A stretch of DNA of 64,000 bases from Mycteria americana (taxonomy: Eukaryota; Chordata; Aves; Ciconiiformes; Ciconiidae): NCBI RefSeq assembly GCF_035582795.1, contig NC_134366.1, forward strand, positions 138,780,756 to 138,844,755, written 5' to 3'. This document shows, piece by piece, positions 1-30,700 of the stretch (positions within the stretch are counted from its first letter, which is position 1; every line of letters begins with the position of its first letter). The translations under genes were made by a program, and so were the position numbers. The notes below the pieces were generated by a model. That model was not told the DNA's origin and did no database searches. It saw nothing but the letters and a program-made list of their open reading frames with translations.

Positions 1-3000
1 CAGTATCCTAGTATCTATGGGAGCTAAATATGATCCTCTATTTAAAGAGAAACAGGTAGAAAGTTTAAAATTACTAGTCCAAGGTTCACAAAAAAGACTG
101 AGATAGATTCAGAAACAGAACTTAACCCGTCATGGTTTTCAAGTTAACGTCTTAACCATACTATGCAGCTACTCAGTTTGATAGCAGATCTAAGTCCACC
201 CTTGGCAGTAATAGCAGGCTGATGTTGGGGTGATCCAGCCATACCTCTCTGAACTCCAAAAGATAATTCCTCACTGGAAGAGAACAGCTTTGCATTTTAT
301 GAAATTACCATGGACAAAGATAAGTAACTAACAAAATGGGAAAAGGACAAAACAAACTGGCATAACAACTAATAAGGTAGCTCTCCCTTGAAGACTTTTG
401 TTTCTAAAAATTGTGTCTTCTGATTCATTATGACCCTTTAAGAACTAGCTGATCTCCAGTGAAAGAAATCCAAGCTACTCCCAGCAATGAGGGCAGGCCA
501 GCAGCCCTCCTGCCAAAAGGGGTTAATCTGTTACACCGCCTTTTTTCAAGACCTCATGACCCCAGACCTTTGAAACGTCCAGTGTTTGCTATTGAGATAT
601 TGCAGAACTAAGGTATTATGGCCAGTTTAGGCCATACGCTTGCATACAAATGCTACTGTTGAAAAGCATTTTCCTGAATAATTTGAAAAACGTTTTAATA
701 GCATCACCAAGAACAACAACAGAGAACCACCACTGCACGGGCACTACGTTACAAACAAACCCAGCAGGCCACTAGAGAGTGAGCACGGCCAAGGAAGACC
801 AGGCGGCGTTCAAGATAAAGCCTTTCGCTTTCGTGTTGGCGAGTTACTGTTTATTTTCCTTGTGCGGAACTATTGTATCACTGATCAGTGTCCTAAAATG
901 AGTATCGCAATATCTCACTGTTCTAGGAATATAGTTATGCAACTCGACTAACGCGTAAACGCATGCAGCAAAACCAGCTAAGACGATGTGAAATGCGTAT
1001 CAGAAAAATGCAGTTTAAGATTAAAAAAAAAAAAAAATCAGATCTAGAAGTGAATGAACTGCTAGGAGCTACTTCCCAATAAACTTAAAATAACATATAA
1101 GTCCAAAGATGAAGCATTTAGGTGAACTAGAAAAGGTACATAAAGATAGCTCAGATAATCGGACGTACAGAACAGTTTCTGCACGAGAAAATCCTAAGTA
1201 GATTGGGAACCCTCAGGCTTGAAACAGAGAGGTCTATAAAATCATGCGTAGTACGAGAGAGATGAAGAGGGAATGATTATTCACTACTTGAGACTCACAC
1301 AAGGAAATCATCAGGTTTAAAGCACAAGCCAAAGGAAATACTTTTTCCAAACAAGGCATAGTTAAATTGTGTAACTTATTGAGTGTTGTGGATGCCAAGT
1401 ATTTAAATGGGTTCAAGAGGGATTATACAAATGCATGTAAAATACTTCCAGTGGTAGCTGTAAAAAATAAAAAGACAACAGAAATTTCGATGCAACCAGA
1501 TGCTTCAGAAGTCCCTAAGCTGATGACTGCCAGAAACTGGGTGGATGAAAAGGACGATGCTTCGCTCAGTCTCGTGTCCCTTCCCTAAAGAGCCATGAAG
1601 GCAAGACGCTGGAGCACGTGGCCTCCTGGGTTTGTTCAGGACCGCAGCACTTTGCAAAGGAGCCGTACGCTGTGGAGACAAGAAGTCTGCCAGGCTCCCC
1701 CGTAAGAGGAACCTCCAGGGTTAACCATAGTTTCAGCCTTCACTGCAGCTCATTCTCATGACTTCACTGCCTTGTGGGGCAGAGTGGGGAAGAAAAGAGA
1801 GAGAGAGAGCAGGAGCAGAGAGGGTCAAGAGAACTATGGCACTTTTCATGCTGCATCTAGAAACTACACCAACGTTTCCTTCAACTTCTAAAAAATTTTC
1901 CTCTAGAAAGCTTCTGAGAGTTTTCTTGACAGCACAGACAGTTTACAATGTCTGAAAGTTTTTTTTATGGCATGCTATGAACAAAATTTAAATACCAGTG
2001 CCAAGAATTAGAATGATTTACATCATTCTCTCCAGGGTGGGGCATACTCTATGTCTATTCAGTTAGAGGCTTGTAATATCTCCCATGCTGCTGAGCTGCG
2101 TTTATCGCTATAAATGAAAAGATTTCCATTTCAAATCTCTTAAGTTCTTGAAGCGGGGCAGGCTTGGTGGTGGGGAAATGGGGGTACGTATGCAAGTCCT
2201 GAGGGAATCAACTGCTTCCAGCACAACCACAGCTCCTGGCTCCTGCTGCATTCCTGCAGGTCTCAGTGCAGCCCTTCACCTCAAAAGCGACAGCCAGAGC
2301 AAGAGGAGAGTGCTCGCCATCATACCTTCTCAGTGTAAGCACTGCAAGTCTTGCGACCCATTTTCAAATGCATTTCTATAGATGTAAAGCCACACGAATT
2401 GTCTTTTTGCACAACGTCTGTCTCAGAGGTCGGTGCAGCAATACTGAGCTGGTGATCAGGCCAGTCAGATGCTCAACCTGTCGCCAGCAATTTAATGAAT
2501 TACAAATCAAAGCACATTCACAGCTCATAACATGATTCAGCTAGTTTGCCATCTCTTACCAGGACTACCCAAATCCAGATGTTCCGGAAAATGTTGCCCA
2601 GACTCCACCAAAGTCCCAAGACATTCCTGAAGGAGAGCCACATTTCTTATTATTCTTCCAGGGCTAGATTACCCTGCACTGCAATGCTTTCCAGCAGCAA
2701 GAGCAATCCTGCTGGGGCCCGGAACAGCTAAAGCCAGTGCACGATGTTCTTTTCTGGGCAGACTAGGGTAAAATTACCCCAAAGACAACAACAAAAATGA
2801 GTGTATCGCACACTGTTTTCCAGTGTCACCCCAAAACTCTTTCTGCTATATAAAAGGGGGCATATGCTAAAGGAACAAGACATTTCCTTATTATTGAAGA
2901 CAAAATCTGTAAGCTACAAATTTTAATTTATATTTTCTGAGAAGTTGCTTTAACTGCTGCAGGCAAAGTTTTCATACGGCTCCTGCAGCATCTAAAGGGA

Positions 3001-4975
3001 GATGTCCACAAGCAACACCCCCACAAAATAAGGGTCTCCTATTGGCAGGTAAAAGCTGAAATTTCTTTTCCGTGCAGGAAACAATTTTAAGCTCCTCTAA
3101 CAATAACTTTGTTTTAAAAGCATCAAAAATTGGTGGAAATACAGAGAGCAGGTTTTCTGTACTTCCCCCCGCCCCAAGAATTAAGCAAAGAAATCGGCAT
3201 CTGCCACAGCACTGCGTACTTGCCTACAAAACCGAACACAGCCAGTAGATGCAACCTGAGGCTTACTTTGCATTCTCAACACTGTTTTTAATCCAAGATG
3301 CTGCACTTTTGGGTTAAGATAAAGCTTTAATACTGGAGGTCTACATCCTGCTCTCTCAACCAGAAGCGAGGAGGCAGCTCCTGGCCAAATAAGGACATCT
3401 TCCAAGGCCTGCAGAATATAACATGGGTTTTATTACTACGTCACCAAGATCCAAACCTACAAGGAGTTGTGTCTAATTTAATTCAACACTCAGTTTTCCA
3501 AGTTACAGCAGAGATGCTACTCAAAAGGAAACAAGTCGTTGCTGAAAGTACAGCAAAAACACGGGCCTCTGGATATATTTTTGCTGGCTACCGGACGCCC
3601 AAATTCAAACCCAGCTGACAAAGGCTGTGGTGGCCTCTGGTGGCTGTTTTTCCCACATCCCAAACTCATCACATGATTTGGCTCATAAGACTGCAGCTGC
3701 TCCACTTCCCATCGCGATCTGCTAGATCATTCTGAAAGCGGCAGCAGGGCGAGATGATGATTTTGAGAAGTGCAGCAGGGGAGAGATAAGGCAGGACTTG
3801 TTACACTCGTCCTAGATGCCATTTGTGTACCAGTATCTGCCTGTCCTCACCAGCTGTGGTGGAGTTAGTCACCTGACAAGTACACCCGTTGTTAAGGTAG
3901 CCCTGGTTCTTAAAATTACGTGTTTTCCATTGATTTTCTAACACAATTTCTTTTTAAGCTGCAGTTTAAGCTACATTGTCTAACAACAAAGCCAAGAACC
4001 AGATGTGTCTTCATGGAAGACTAATCTTCACTTAACATTTTCTTTCAATTAATGTGAGGATTTAGAAGCTACAAATGCGGGTTTTAAGAATGATTAAGTA
4101 GTTTGATAGGTCTTCAGAAGCAACAGTCTGATGCATCTTGAGGTGAACTGAATATAGAGATCCTGGGACCTGTAGTCAACCCCTCCACCATGTAGCAAAT
4201 CAAATCCATGGGACGGCAACATTCGTGGCAAAAGTTTCCTAAAAACAGTCTAACTTTCCCTAACTCAGGTAACAGTCCTCAGTTCCCTACCACCTTGCCT
4301 ACATCACCAATGGATCAGTGTAGAGGTTCAGTTTCAGACCGGATGAAATTTTACTCTTCCATATCAGTGAAGCGGAAGTCTACAGAGGCTTTAAAAGTTG
4401 CTTAGCTGAAGAGAGCGGAGACACTTGAATTTGAATAGTAAGCTCCCAGGCCACACCAGACACTGCCCAGTGCAGTTTTTGGTATTCTCTAAGTCCATGG
4501 TTACCTTTCTCAAGCTTGAAAGCGCTACTCAAAGGATACAAAATGCTGCACAAGTGTTATAGCAAACAAGCCCCACCTTCCCAAGAGGGAGGACCAGTGC
4601 AGTTTCTCAAGTTGACAGAAGGCTGAGAAACTCAATCTTGAATTCCTAGTAATTTTGTGCAAGCTCCAGCTCCAGCCTGAGTTACAAGCCATTTCTCTTC
4701 AGCCTAAGAAGATTTCCTGGCTCTGTAGTTACTGATTCAAGTGAATATCCCCAAACAGAACACGGTATTTGTCTTTGACCAGTATCCCTCTGCTACTGAT
4801 GCTGCTGGACTGTAAGCAAGGCCAGATGCAATTGACATGCCTCCATTTTTGTAACAGACTATTCAAGCACAGTTTTAATTCAATACTCTTTATTATGATA
4901 TCCAGGAAAACAATAACAAGGTGATTGCTTATTACAGCTTCCACAGACCGGGGCTCCAGGCCTTATTGTCCTGGG

Positions 4976-4976
<1 letters not shown>

Positions 4977-5013
<37 letters not shown>
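4977..5013. repeat. CA/CG dinucleotide microsatellite
   Basis: Alternating purine-pyrimidine tract made of AC units with an internal CG block (about 4,983-4,992). Such tracts can adopt Z-DNA and vary in length between individuals. It lies in intergenic DNA. Confidence 0.9.
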
Positions 5014-5806
5014 AAAGACAACCCTTGCCACAAAGAACTTACAATCTAAATAAACAAAACAAAGATAATGATTAATCAAGAAACAAAGAGGAGGAATCAC
5101 CTGTGCGAGAACACAAGGTAGTTTTGGCTTGGCTTCTAGTCTGGAGTTCAAGAGTTGAAATTCCTACCCCGTTACAGTATTCTTATCACCACGGGCTGAG
5201 TTTTTATCTGTTGATGACAATGGAAGATACATTCTTCAACATTTATAACCAATATAAGGAGACACAAAGCTCAAGTTCTAGACCATAATTTGCCAAGTTG
5301 TATATAGCAAAACTACAGTCTAGACATTCGGAGATCTTAAGTGTCCAGTTTCCTAAATGAGAAAGGCAATAACAGTGAACTGCAGTATGGAAAACAAAAC
5401 CATCTAGGAATACCAATTTCTGCTAAACCAGTCAAGACTTACTAATATATTTTTTCACTTCAGCATAGCAGATTGCCTAACACTTGTGTGTGGAATGAAG
5501 TAGTAACAACTGTGTTGTGCTGCATGACAATGCCTGACCTTTAATGTTAACCACAATAAATAAGGACAAAGAATGAATAATGAAAAGCTATCAAATTATA
5601 AAGCTACACTTCAGTTGCTCTGATTCTGCAAAAAGTTTCAAACACAAAAAGAAGAAAAAGGAGTTGTCATTTCTGGCACTCACATCACAGGCTTGCCATC
5701 CTTGAGCTGGATAAAAATAAAGTATTTGCAGAAGCCTAAAGTAAAAGTGACAGGACACATAGAAAGACTAAGAGCAAGTGTATTGGATTCAAAACTAGGT
5801 AGTAGT

Positions 5807-5875
5807 TTGTTTGGGGGTTTTGGGGGTTTATTTTTTTTGTTGGTTTTTTTGGGGTTTGGTTTTTTTTTTTTTTTA
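5807..5875. repeat. T/G-rich low-complexity tract
   Basis: Runs of T broken by G-runs (for example five G twice and four G once), ending in about 16 T. Low-complexity sequence with no coding value; short open frames on both strands through it are artefacts of composition. Confidence 0.85.
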
Positions 5876-6352
5876 ACCTGAAATAAGAGTTGTTGCCTTT
5901 TGTCTGGTCAACATGAAAAAGAACTTCTCTAAAAGGCAGAAAGAAGCCTACTGCAGCTGCAGCACAGCACTCCTCACCCATCTTTCACAGAAGGGGAACC
6001 GACAGTTGCAGATGCTGATAGCAGCTCCGTTTCACCCACAAAGGCACTTGCGATCTGGATGTGAGCTATATCCGAACACTACGTTGCAATACAAGTTGTA
6101 TTGTAATGTATTCATCCTAAAGAGTTTCGGTTCCCATTAAGTGGGTTCTGATGACAGCAGACATACTGATGTGCTTATTTCTTGCACGTCTGATCCAGAA
6201 ACACTCCAGCACTGCTTCTATTTTAGTTCTGAAGAGCACACCAAATTCCTTCATGTGTACAGAACTAGGCTTATCAGATCCTAAACTGAACAGTGCCGGG
6301 AGCAATGAGGAGAGGGGACGCCCACCAGACATCCACCACAACAACCTACAGT

Positions 6353-6393
6353 ATTAAAAAAAAAAACAAAACCAAAACCAAAAACCAAAACAG
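6353..6393. repeat. A/C-rich low-complexity tract
   Basis: A run of 11 A followed by irregular CAAAAC-type units. Similar A/C tracts recur at 13,541-13,580 and 21,950-21,995. No further function seen. Confidence 0.8.
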
Positions 6394-8259
6394 ACCAATC
6401 ATGGGCTAATCCAGTGCTCTAAAGATAATCCACAACTAACAATGTGAGAAATTACAACACGATGAACAGATGATAACTGACATCAGTCCTTTGAAAAGTC
6501 TTATTCTTTTTAAAGGATCTCCTAGATTTTGTAGGACATTCTAATACCCTGTGCAAGAAGTAACCCAAGTATTTGTGTAACAAGATGCCTGTTACTACAG
6601 CCTCCAGGCATTAAACCACAGCCCCTGGAATGCAGTATCTCTGTATGCAGGCTCTCACTGGCCTGTAAACGTTACAAATATCACGACTGTCTCTACTTAG
6701 TGTTCAGGTCCCTTTAATACTGACATTTTTCACAGAGAACAGTTAGGACAGCGATGACCAACACTGCATAGGGAGCCTATTGAAGCTGCTAGCCTCCATC
6801 TTCTACAACACAGGCCCAAAGAGCTAAGTCACAAATGGAACCAAACCCAAGTATGACCTAGGAATCAGCTGGTAAACTTCTTGAAAACAGGAAAACAAAA
6901 TAAAAGAAACCAAACAACCCCCCCCTCCATGTACCTAGACAGGCATACAGTGCAATTCTTGCAAAGCTCTCTGGAAGACCTACTTCAATACATAAAGGGT
7001 TCATGTGGAGGGAAAAAAAAAAATCCTGCACCAGAAAAGCTGTAGTTTCCTGGCTGTTAAGGAAAGTAATCCTGTTTTTTTGATCCAAGAGAAACTACAT
7101 TTTCAGAATTCCTATTTCTACACCACCAGTATCATCTTGCACTGCTTAGAAACCCCAAAACTATGACAGATAAAAGGTATCTCAGTACAGTAAAGCATAT
7201 TGAGTATTCCCCCTTCCCTCACAACATCTGACAAAAAGCCATTCACACTTAAACAGTTCAGCATGTAGGAGCTACCAGAGAGACCAGCTCCCTTCTGGTA
7301 TTGAGGACTGGAAGCCCTTCGATTGAGATCTCCCAACTCATACTGTAATCTAGTGTAATTTTCAAACCATGCGCGCAGTTGAAAGGGGTAGCTGCCTTAG
7401 AGCTTGATTCACCTTTTCCCTGCATCTTTTCTTTTTGCTTATACATAAATACTCGTGTACCTCCAGGATTACTATCAGGCAACTAATCCAGCAGAAAAGC
7501 AGCTAAGCAAACAAGCTAGTTTTCAGCTGCACCAGCTCCCTGATCTAGCTCACCATGCAACCAGAAAGGCTTGTGCTAGACAAGGCAAGGGACAGAACCC
7601 CAATTTTGGCAGCAACCTACATTACTTTCAGCTTAGCATGAAAATGAAAATGCTTCCTTCCCTTTAACATCAAGTTTTGCCCCTGACAAAATCACCTCAG
7701 GTACAGTTAGTCAGAAATCTGCAAAGAGCAAAAGGACTGCAGATGTGTATTAACCTTTTTTATAGAAGTCCAAGTACTTGTACCAGAGTACCACACTGCT
7801 TATTACAATTCTCGGTAATATAACTCCATAAACACAACTAAAATCTTCAAAGAAAAAAGTATTTAGCAAAAATATCCAATGCTTACCAATAACTACTGAT
7901 TTTCTAAATGCATTATCCCAGCATACTTAATTTACTTTCAGCATATTCTAACATCAGTAGAAATAGCCTATGCATTTTCTCTGCGCGGCAAATCCCTTGA
8001 TCATTCCTAAGTCTGGGCATGGGATCACCCAAAAAGCACTATTTCCAAAGAGCCGCATTCATGAATAATTCACACAGGAGAAATCAATCTTCACAACTAG
8101 TCAAGAGGAGAAAGTGTCCAGATAAAAACAAAAACTCTGAAAATTAATTTCAGCTGCTCTGCATTCATTGTTTGTACTTTGAAGCTACATATAATTACTT
8201 AGTAAAAGTAAAATACTGGTTCTGATAGTAGATTCTGGCACATAAACCAAACATATATT

Positions 8260-8277
8260 GGGGGGGGGGGGGGGGGG
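8260..8277. repeat. Run of 18 G
   Basis: Eighteen consecutive G. It can form a G-quadruplex, and such runs are unreliable in length in sequencing, so the exact count should be treated as approximate. Confidence 0.9.
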
Positions 8278-9869
8278 AAGGCTTGAAATCATCTGTTGTA
8301 AGCCTTGAAAAGTTCTGACAAGATAGGGCAGGGAGGAAGGGGTTTAAGAAAAAAAACAAACCCAGCAAACCTACCCTGTCTGCATGAATTACTCAATTCA
8401 AATCCATCTACACGGACAGAGCCTTCTCTCTGTGGGACCTGGTAATTGACCAGGATAAATTACTATGGCCTAAGCAAAAATTATTTTATTAGGCATAGGA
8501 ATACAATAATGAGCTCTTCAGTCATTTCCATTTCTAATTTTCCTGATTCTATAATTAAGAAAACATGATTAGACAACTAATCTTCTTCCAGCTTACTGAA
8601 TCCCAGATTACAAACAAAGAGCCAAAATGCAATAACATTTGAAAATCAGTTTTAAGCAATTCAAAATAAGTTATCCAGGCAAACAACAATCTTATGCCAA
8701 AACAAGTAATATCAAACTGGAAACAGAACTCTCAAAATCTTCTAAATTCATGGGGCTTTCCACCCCAAGGTAGAAGATTAAAAATCACTGCTTTTGCCTC
8801 ATCCAAAATGATAAATACGTATTTTTAGTTATGCCACAAGATACATAAGATACTGGCCTTCAACACTCTACCCAAATTCTAGAACAACTGAAATTATTCT
8901 CTATTACTTGGCAAAAAGCAACAACTCCTATAAGGCAAGGAGGAATATTAAGCCATTGTGGAAACAAACTCTATTTTTTAAAAGTCCAAAGGCCAAGAAT
9001 GTCCATAAGGCCAAAAGGAGACAAAAAGCAGTGTCAGTATTAACAGGCAAGACTATAGTCTTTTGAAGTGTTTGGAAGTGAACCTGAAGTTTACATTTCA
9101 AGACTACTGTGCCAAAGAATGAGGTTTACAAGAAACAGTTTGCCTTAGGGAAACAACTATTACAACCCTCAGACTCCAATAAGTCTTAAAGATCTCAAGT
9201 ACCACCTTAAATGCTCCCTTGTAATTTGTTCCTCCACCCTTTATAATTGACAGCCCCAGTACAACCAAATATCACAAGCAAACTGATTTAGAATCAAAGC
9301 ACCAGACTAGAAACTTTAAAAATTTGCCCCTTTTGGCTTAAGGTACAACTTGAGAACAAGGCACACAGTATCTATGAAGGTCTTTTCAGAAACATCAGAC
9401 ATGAAACATGATTTTGTGCAGCAAGTATTTAATGTATGCAATTCTCTCGAAATTTCTGAGTTCCAATTTTCCAGTTTCATGGTCAGATCAGATAGATTCA
9501 CAGTTTCACCACTGGAGTTTTATTTCTTCAAATCAAGACATGGTATAGCTAATTCCACTGAAGCAGACTGGGCGTATGACAGGGCATGCTGCCCCAGAGT
9601 TCTCAAGCTAAGCAAGTCCAAGTCTGCCAAGTCCACTTGAGGAGCTGTGAAGCAAGTACTTGGGAACTGTGACTGAAATTAGCCGAAACATATAATAAAT
9701 TACACTGCAATAACTTGGAATAGCACTAAACAATTGAAGAATGGATAGTTACTTGTAGTGAAGATTTTGTACTAGAAACATTTATTCTGTATAGTAAGCA
9801 CCTGACCTGTAGAAGATACAGAATGCAGATTTATTATTTTGTTGGGTATAAACTCAACTATAATAACAG

Positions 9870-11196
9870 TTTTTAATTAAAGCTATTTTATTTATCAGCT
9901 TGATTGCTCATAATTACTCCTCTCAATCAATAAGCAGTCCAATACTTGGGTTAACTTGAAAGACCAATTTAGCAACTTCTTCTTAAGACTGAATTAAATC
10001 TCTTAACTCATTCTCAAGTGAAATGGGTTGAATTATACCCAATACAAAAAGGGAAACATTAACTGCATATTAAACTGAAAATTAACTGGACAGAGCTTCA
10101 CATTTAATACAATTACAAAAGACAGATAATGGAAAAATTCTTAAATTAAGATTTTTCCAGTTGTAGCAAAGGGCACAATAAATCAGTTTTAAGAAGTTGT
10201 AGCTTTTAAATATTTTTTCATAAAAATATATAGGAGAAATCAAACTATTTCCTAACAGGTGAAACAAAGCAAAGCAGTTAGAATAAAGGAATGTTTCTCA
10301 TAACTTGATCCATTTATCTAACAAATTCCCCCTTCATGGAGCATTAAATGCCTCCTAAAACAAAGACAACAACACACTGTAAGAACCTCCACCCTCTAAA
10401 ATCAGACAGACAAGTTTTCAAAGAAGGTCCAACACACACTAATTCTCCAAGATACCTACACTTTAAAAGCACAGACAGGAGTTAACAGTGCTACTCAAAT
10501 CAACTCTTTCTATGACCATACACACTCCCTTCTAATTTTCAAGTGCTAAAGCTATATCTCAAAAAGGTTTTTTGTTCCTTGTAAGAGATTTCTAACCAAT
10601 AAACAATAAGACTCTGTAACATTTTCCAATTAGTTCAGTTTTGTTTTAATGATATGGGGCAATTCTTAGAGCAGACGTTGTGTAGCTAATAACTACAAAA
10701 TAAAGAGGTTTATCAGTGTGGTCTCGAAATCCCAATCTGAACTGTAAATTTGAATCAAGGTAATTAACTGAAAAGCCAGAGTGTCTGAAAAGGCATGCTA
10801 AGTTTTTACTTCAATTTTGCAATACTCCTTGAAGAACTTGGAAAAAGTGAAGTTGGTAGAACAGTATATATCACCAAGATTACAAAAACTGGAAGGAAAT
10901 AATACATTGCAACAGTGATCCTCATTAAGTGAAGTTATTTCATCACAATAAATGTTTAAAAAAGTGTCAATGTTATTTAAAAAGTGTTGTATTCCCCCCC
11001 CAAGTATTTGAAGACAGATAAACCTTTTTCCTTAGTCAAAATGGCTTTTAAAAAAAGTTTCTCAAAACAACAGCAATAATCAAAACCCATGAATTGTATT
11101 TTCTTTAATCCGTAACATCTCTAGTGCTGAAGGGCCATCCATGTAAAAAGCAGATTCTTTGGGGACATTAGTCAATTAACTTAATAAAACCCAGTT
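9870..11196 (-). other. TRAM1: TRAM1 3' untranslated region (inferred)
   Basis: The region follows the TRAM1 stop codon on the minus strand. I found no canonical AATAAA on the minus strand between the stop and 9,892. A cluster then begins at 9,892-9,887, followed by 9,835-9,830 and 9,786-9,781. A 3' UTR of about 1.3-1.4 kb would fit what I recall of mammalian TRAM1 mRNA. The true cleavage site needs cDNA or 3'-end data. Confidence 0.55.
9887..9892 (-). terminator. Candidate TRAM1 poly(A) signal
   Basis: TTTATT on the plus strand, that is AATAAA on the minus strand. It is the first canonical signal downstream of the TRAM1 stop. Two further AATAAA copies follow at 9,835-9,830 and 9,786-9,781, so alternative cleavage within about 110 bases is possible. 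Confidence 0.5.
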
Positions 11197-27740
<16,544 letters not shown>

Positions 27741-30700
27741 ACGGCTGAGGCGCAGCCGCCAGGTGCAGCTTTCACTGCGCTGGCAGCAGGCTCCTACCAT
27801 CCCGCCTGCTTGCATTCTACTGCATAGCCAGAAATAACATACGTTATCCAAGTAACAGTAGCAAGGAATCCAGTACATGAAAGCAGAAGGGAAGAAAAGC
27901 TGATGGGGAAGTATAGAAGGAAGAGACATTAAAAGGGAGGCTAGAGGTGCCCAATCACAGAGGGCTGTTACCAGGCTAAAACAGATGAACGAAGAGGTCT
28001 GAGAAATCAACACTGATGCAGAAAACATCCAGGCCGAATTGAGCTGTCCTTCAACACCCCCCCCCCCACCCCCCCAATTCATGCTACTCTTGTTTATTAA
28101 AGCTTCTGCCTGACAGATACTCCCAATGGATATAGGGGGAGAAAGATGAAGAAAAGGAGTAATTTATGGCTGAAGTTTAGCATTCTCACAACAGCTTTTG
28201 CTGTCAGCAGCTAACAAATACAGGGTAAGAGGTTAAAATGCAACTATTCGGTACGGCTTTGCCTTGCCAGAATGGAGAGTGTGCACCAAATGCATTGTAT
28301 GAACTGTTAAAATAGGTTGGCTTCTTCCTACTACACGGAGCAGGGAGTGACTCATGGAGCAGACTGATTAGTGTATGACCCGGTTTTTCAACTGTGAGAC
28401 ACCTTCATCAGCTGTGAAGATGCTCAGAATTTATTAAATCAGGAGACAGGGATACTTGGTATCTGGAGATGATGTGGGGTACTTAAAAATACAGAAAAGA
28501 TTACAGAAATGTTTCCCTTTGCAGCTGGAGATTTTTTTAAAATATAAAAGTCTAAACAGAACAAGCATTCATATTTCAGTCCCAAGATGTTTATATCTTA
28601 GAAATCTCCTCAACCCCTGGCCACACAAGTATTTTGTAACTCTAAAGTAAGAACAACTTATTATTTCAATGACAACAATGTGGAAGTATATCCCTGATCG
28701 CATGCCATGTAGTCATGGATGTAACATATTGCACCTGTGAACTACATTGGGTTGCGATAAAAATCAGAATCCTTTTTGCAACGTAGGCTTGCATCTATTT
28801 CCCACCTCAGCCTTAAAAGAAATCAGGTCATCTCATCTCTACAGAACAAACAGGACGTAACTGGGACAAGACATCCTTTTCTCAAGCTATAATCAGCAAG
28901 TGCCTCGGGTGTCTGGCTAGAAGTCCTCTCATACAGGCACAGAGCTCCTTGGTTTCAACTTGTTCTTGTGTTCGTCCTGACGATATAGTGTAAACTGCTA
29001 TACTGAAACAGAAAACAAGGCAACCTGTTGCCTCACCTGAATAGCTTCCACACTGTTCTTTTATTGGAGCTCCCTCTTCTGCCACATGATGTTTCTCATG
29101 GCTCTTTAGGCAAAGTGGGATGATCTAAAAGACCAGAGACTCGGCCCTCAGTCTGCTTCTTGCCAATGGGTTGCTGGTCTATGTTTGCCAGGTTTCTTTC
29201 CAGATGTCCGTATTTTAAAATACTAGGCCTCAAAATGATCACATCATTTAGGAAGGAAGTTCCCGACAGTCTGAAATGGGGGAAGCTTCTGGCATCTTCT
29301 CATAGAAGCCACCCCTGTGGCGCCCCCCCCCCCCGCTACCAAAATCTTGCCATGGGAACCCAATACACCGTTCCAGGTGACAAGACTGTGGAGGATTTGG
29401 TAGTAAGCATATTACTGCACCCACAGTAACAGACACAAAAAGAACAATGCCCTTCCTATTTGGGAACCTTTCCTGAATGCACTCGTCATCAAGCATCCTT
29501 AAAGATATAACCAAGAACAACATTTCAAACAAAATGTAAATAAGCAAAGCAGCAAGAAACAGAACAGAAAACCCAAGAAAGGTTATAACTACCATCAAAC
29601 TTCTTTCCTAGGTCTTAAATCTAAGAAATGATGCTGCCTCTCAGGACAGGATCTTAAAATTAGCGGGCAGGAAGGCTGGAAACACAATTTGTGCTTCTTC
29701 CAGCTTCTGTCCCCAGCTGTTTAGAAAGCTAATGCATTGAATTACATTTGCTCTTATAGCTTGATGAGACAGAAATTGCCCCTTCTCCTGTTTTTATTCT
29801 TAACTTTTAATGCATTCTGCAAAGATATCTCTATTCAATACAAGGGATGTAAATAGGCTAATCCCCATTTTTATACACAGATGGCATACAGCTTACATTA
29901 CCATTCTATTTTTAAATAAACAAACACTTCTTCTGATTTATAATCTCATAATCAACAAGGAGTCTTAAGACTGTCACAACATGTCATAGATGATATAAGT
30001 ATCCCTTATTGTATATACATGTTAGTAACAGTGCAATCTCTGCTTTTAATATTCCAGAGACACCATACACGATCATTAATGACAAGTCTGGTTAAACTGC
30101 AATTTCCCTCATTTTTTTCAGAATGTCAGGCATTTGCTGCAGCACAGCACAGAACGTGGAATTCTCTGATCTCTGTCCTCTCACTTTCTTCACTGCCTGC
30201 AAATTCCAATGATACTTTAACTGAATTCTAAAGCCATTTACATGTATTTAAAAATGAGGTCTAGTAAAACAGAAGAAAATGGTTCAGTGACATTTTGCCT
30301 GCCAGTAGATTTCTTCTTTAGCTCAGAAAGTTAATGAGACATCACCTCTTCATACCAGTTTCCTGCTGGCTTAGGTTCTCAGACCTCACGACAGAAAATT
30401 GTGCCATTTCACTGATCTTTCTGTTTTCCTGAAGCAAAATGACATCATTCAGAGCATGTGAATTAAGTTTTTAAAAAAGAAAACAGTGATAATTACCTTT
30501 TTATGCCTAACTATAAATTCATGAAATAGCTACAGGAAAACAGTAATTATTAATGGCAAGAAGTCCATGTGAAAGCTTCTGAGTAATTATGAACAGAGAA
30601 ACAATCCAAAAGGAATTGAAAAAACAAAAGGTTCGTGGGAGGAGGGGAAAAAAAAAAGTGGCTGAAACAGAAAAATGCAAGTAAAGGGAAAACGTAAAGG

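Larger units (their letters stand above)
1..9869. other. Intergenic DNA downstream of TRAM1, no gene recognised
   Basis: I see no exon with recognisable protein similarity, no RNA gene and no clear transposon copy in this AT-rich stretch. Open frames are short and lack homology that I know. It contains simple-sequence tracts: A-run at 1,023-1,037, CA/CG repeat near 4,977-5,013, T/G-rich tract at 5,807-5,875, A/C-rich tract at 6,353-6,393 and G-run at 8,260-8,277. In mammals NCOA2 lies on this side of TRAM1, but no NCOA2 coding exon or CpG-island promoter is visible here. Diverged ancient repeats or conserved non-coding elements could be present and would need alignment to detect. Confidence 0.6.

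Noticed and set aside
29248-29598. Minus-strand frame of 116 codons with hydrophobic first half
   Set aside because: No known family, no splice or promoter context, and its second half runs through a C-run as poly-glycine. The hydrophobic character comes from A/T-rich sequence read as Leu, Ile, Phe and Val codons.
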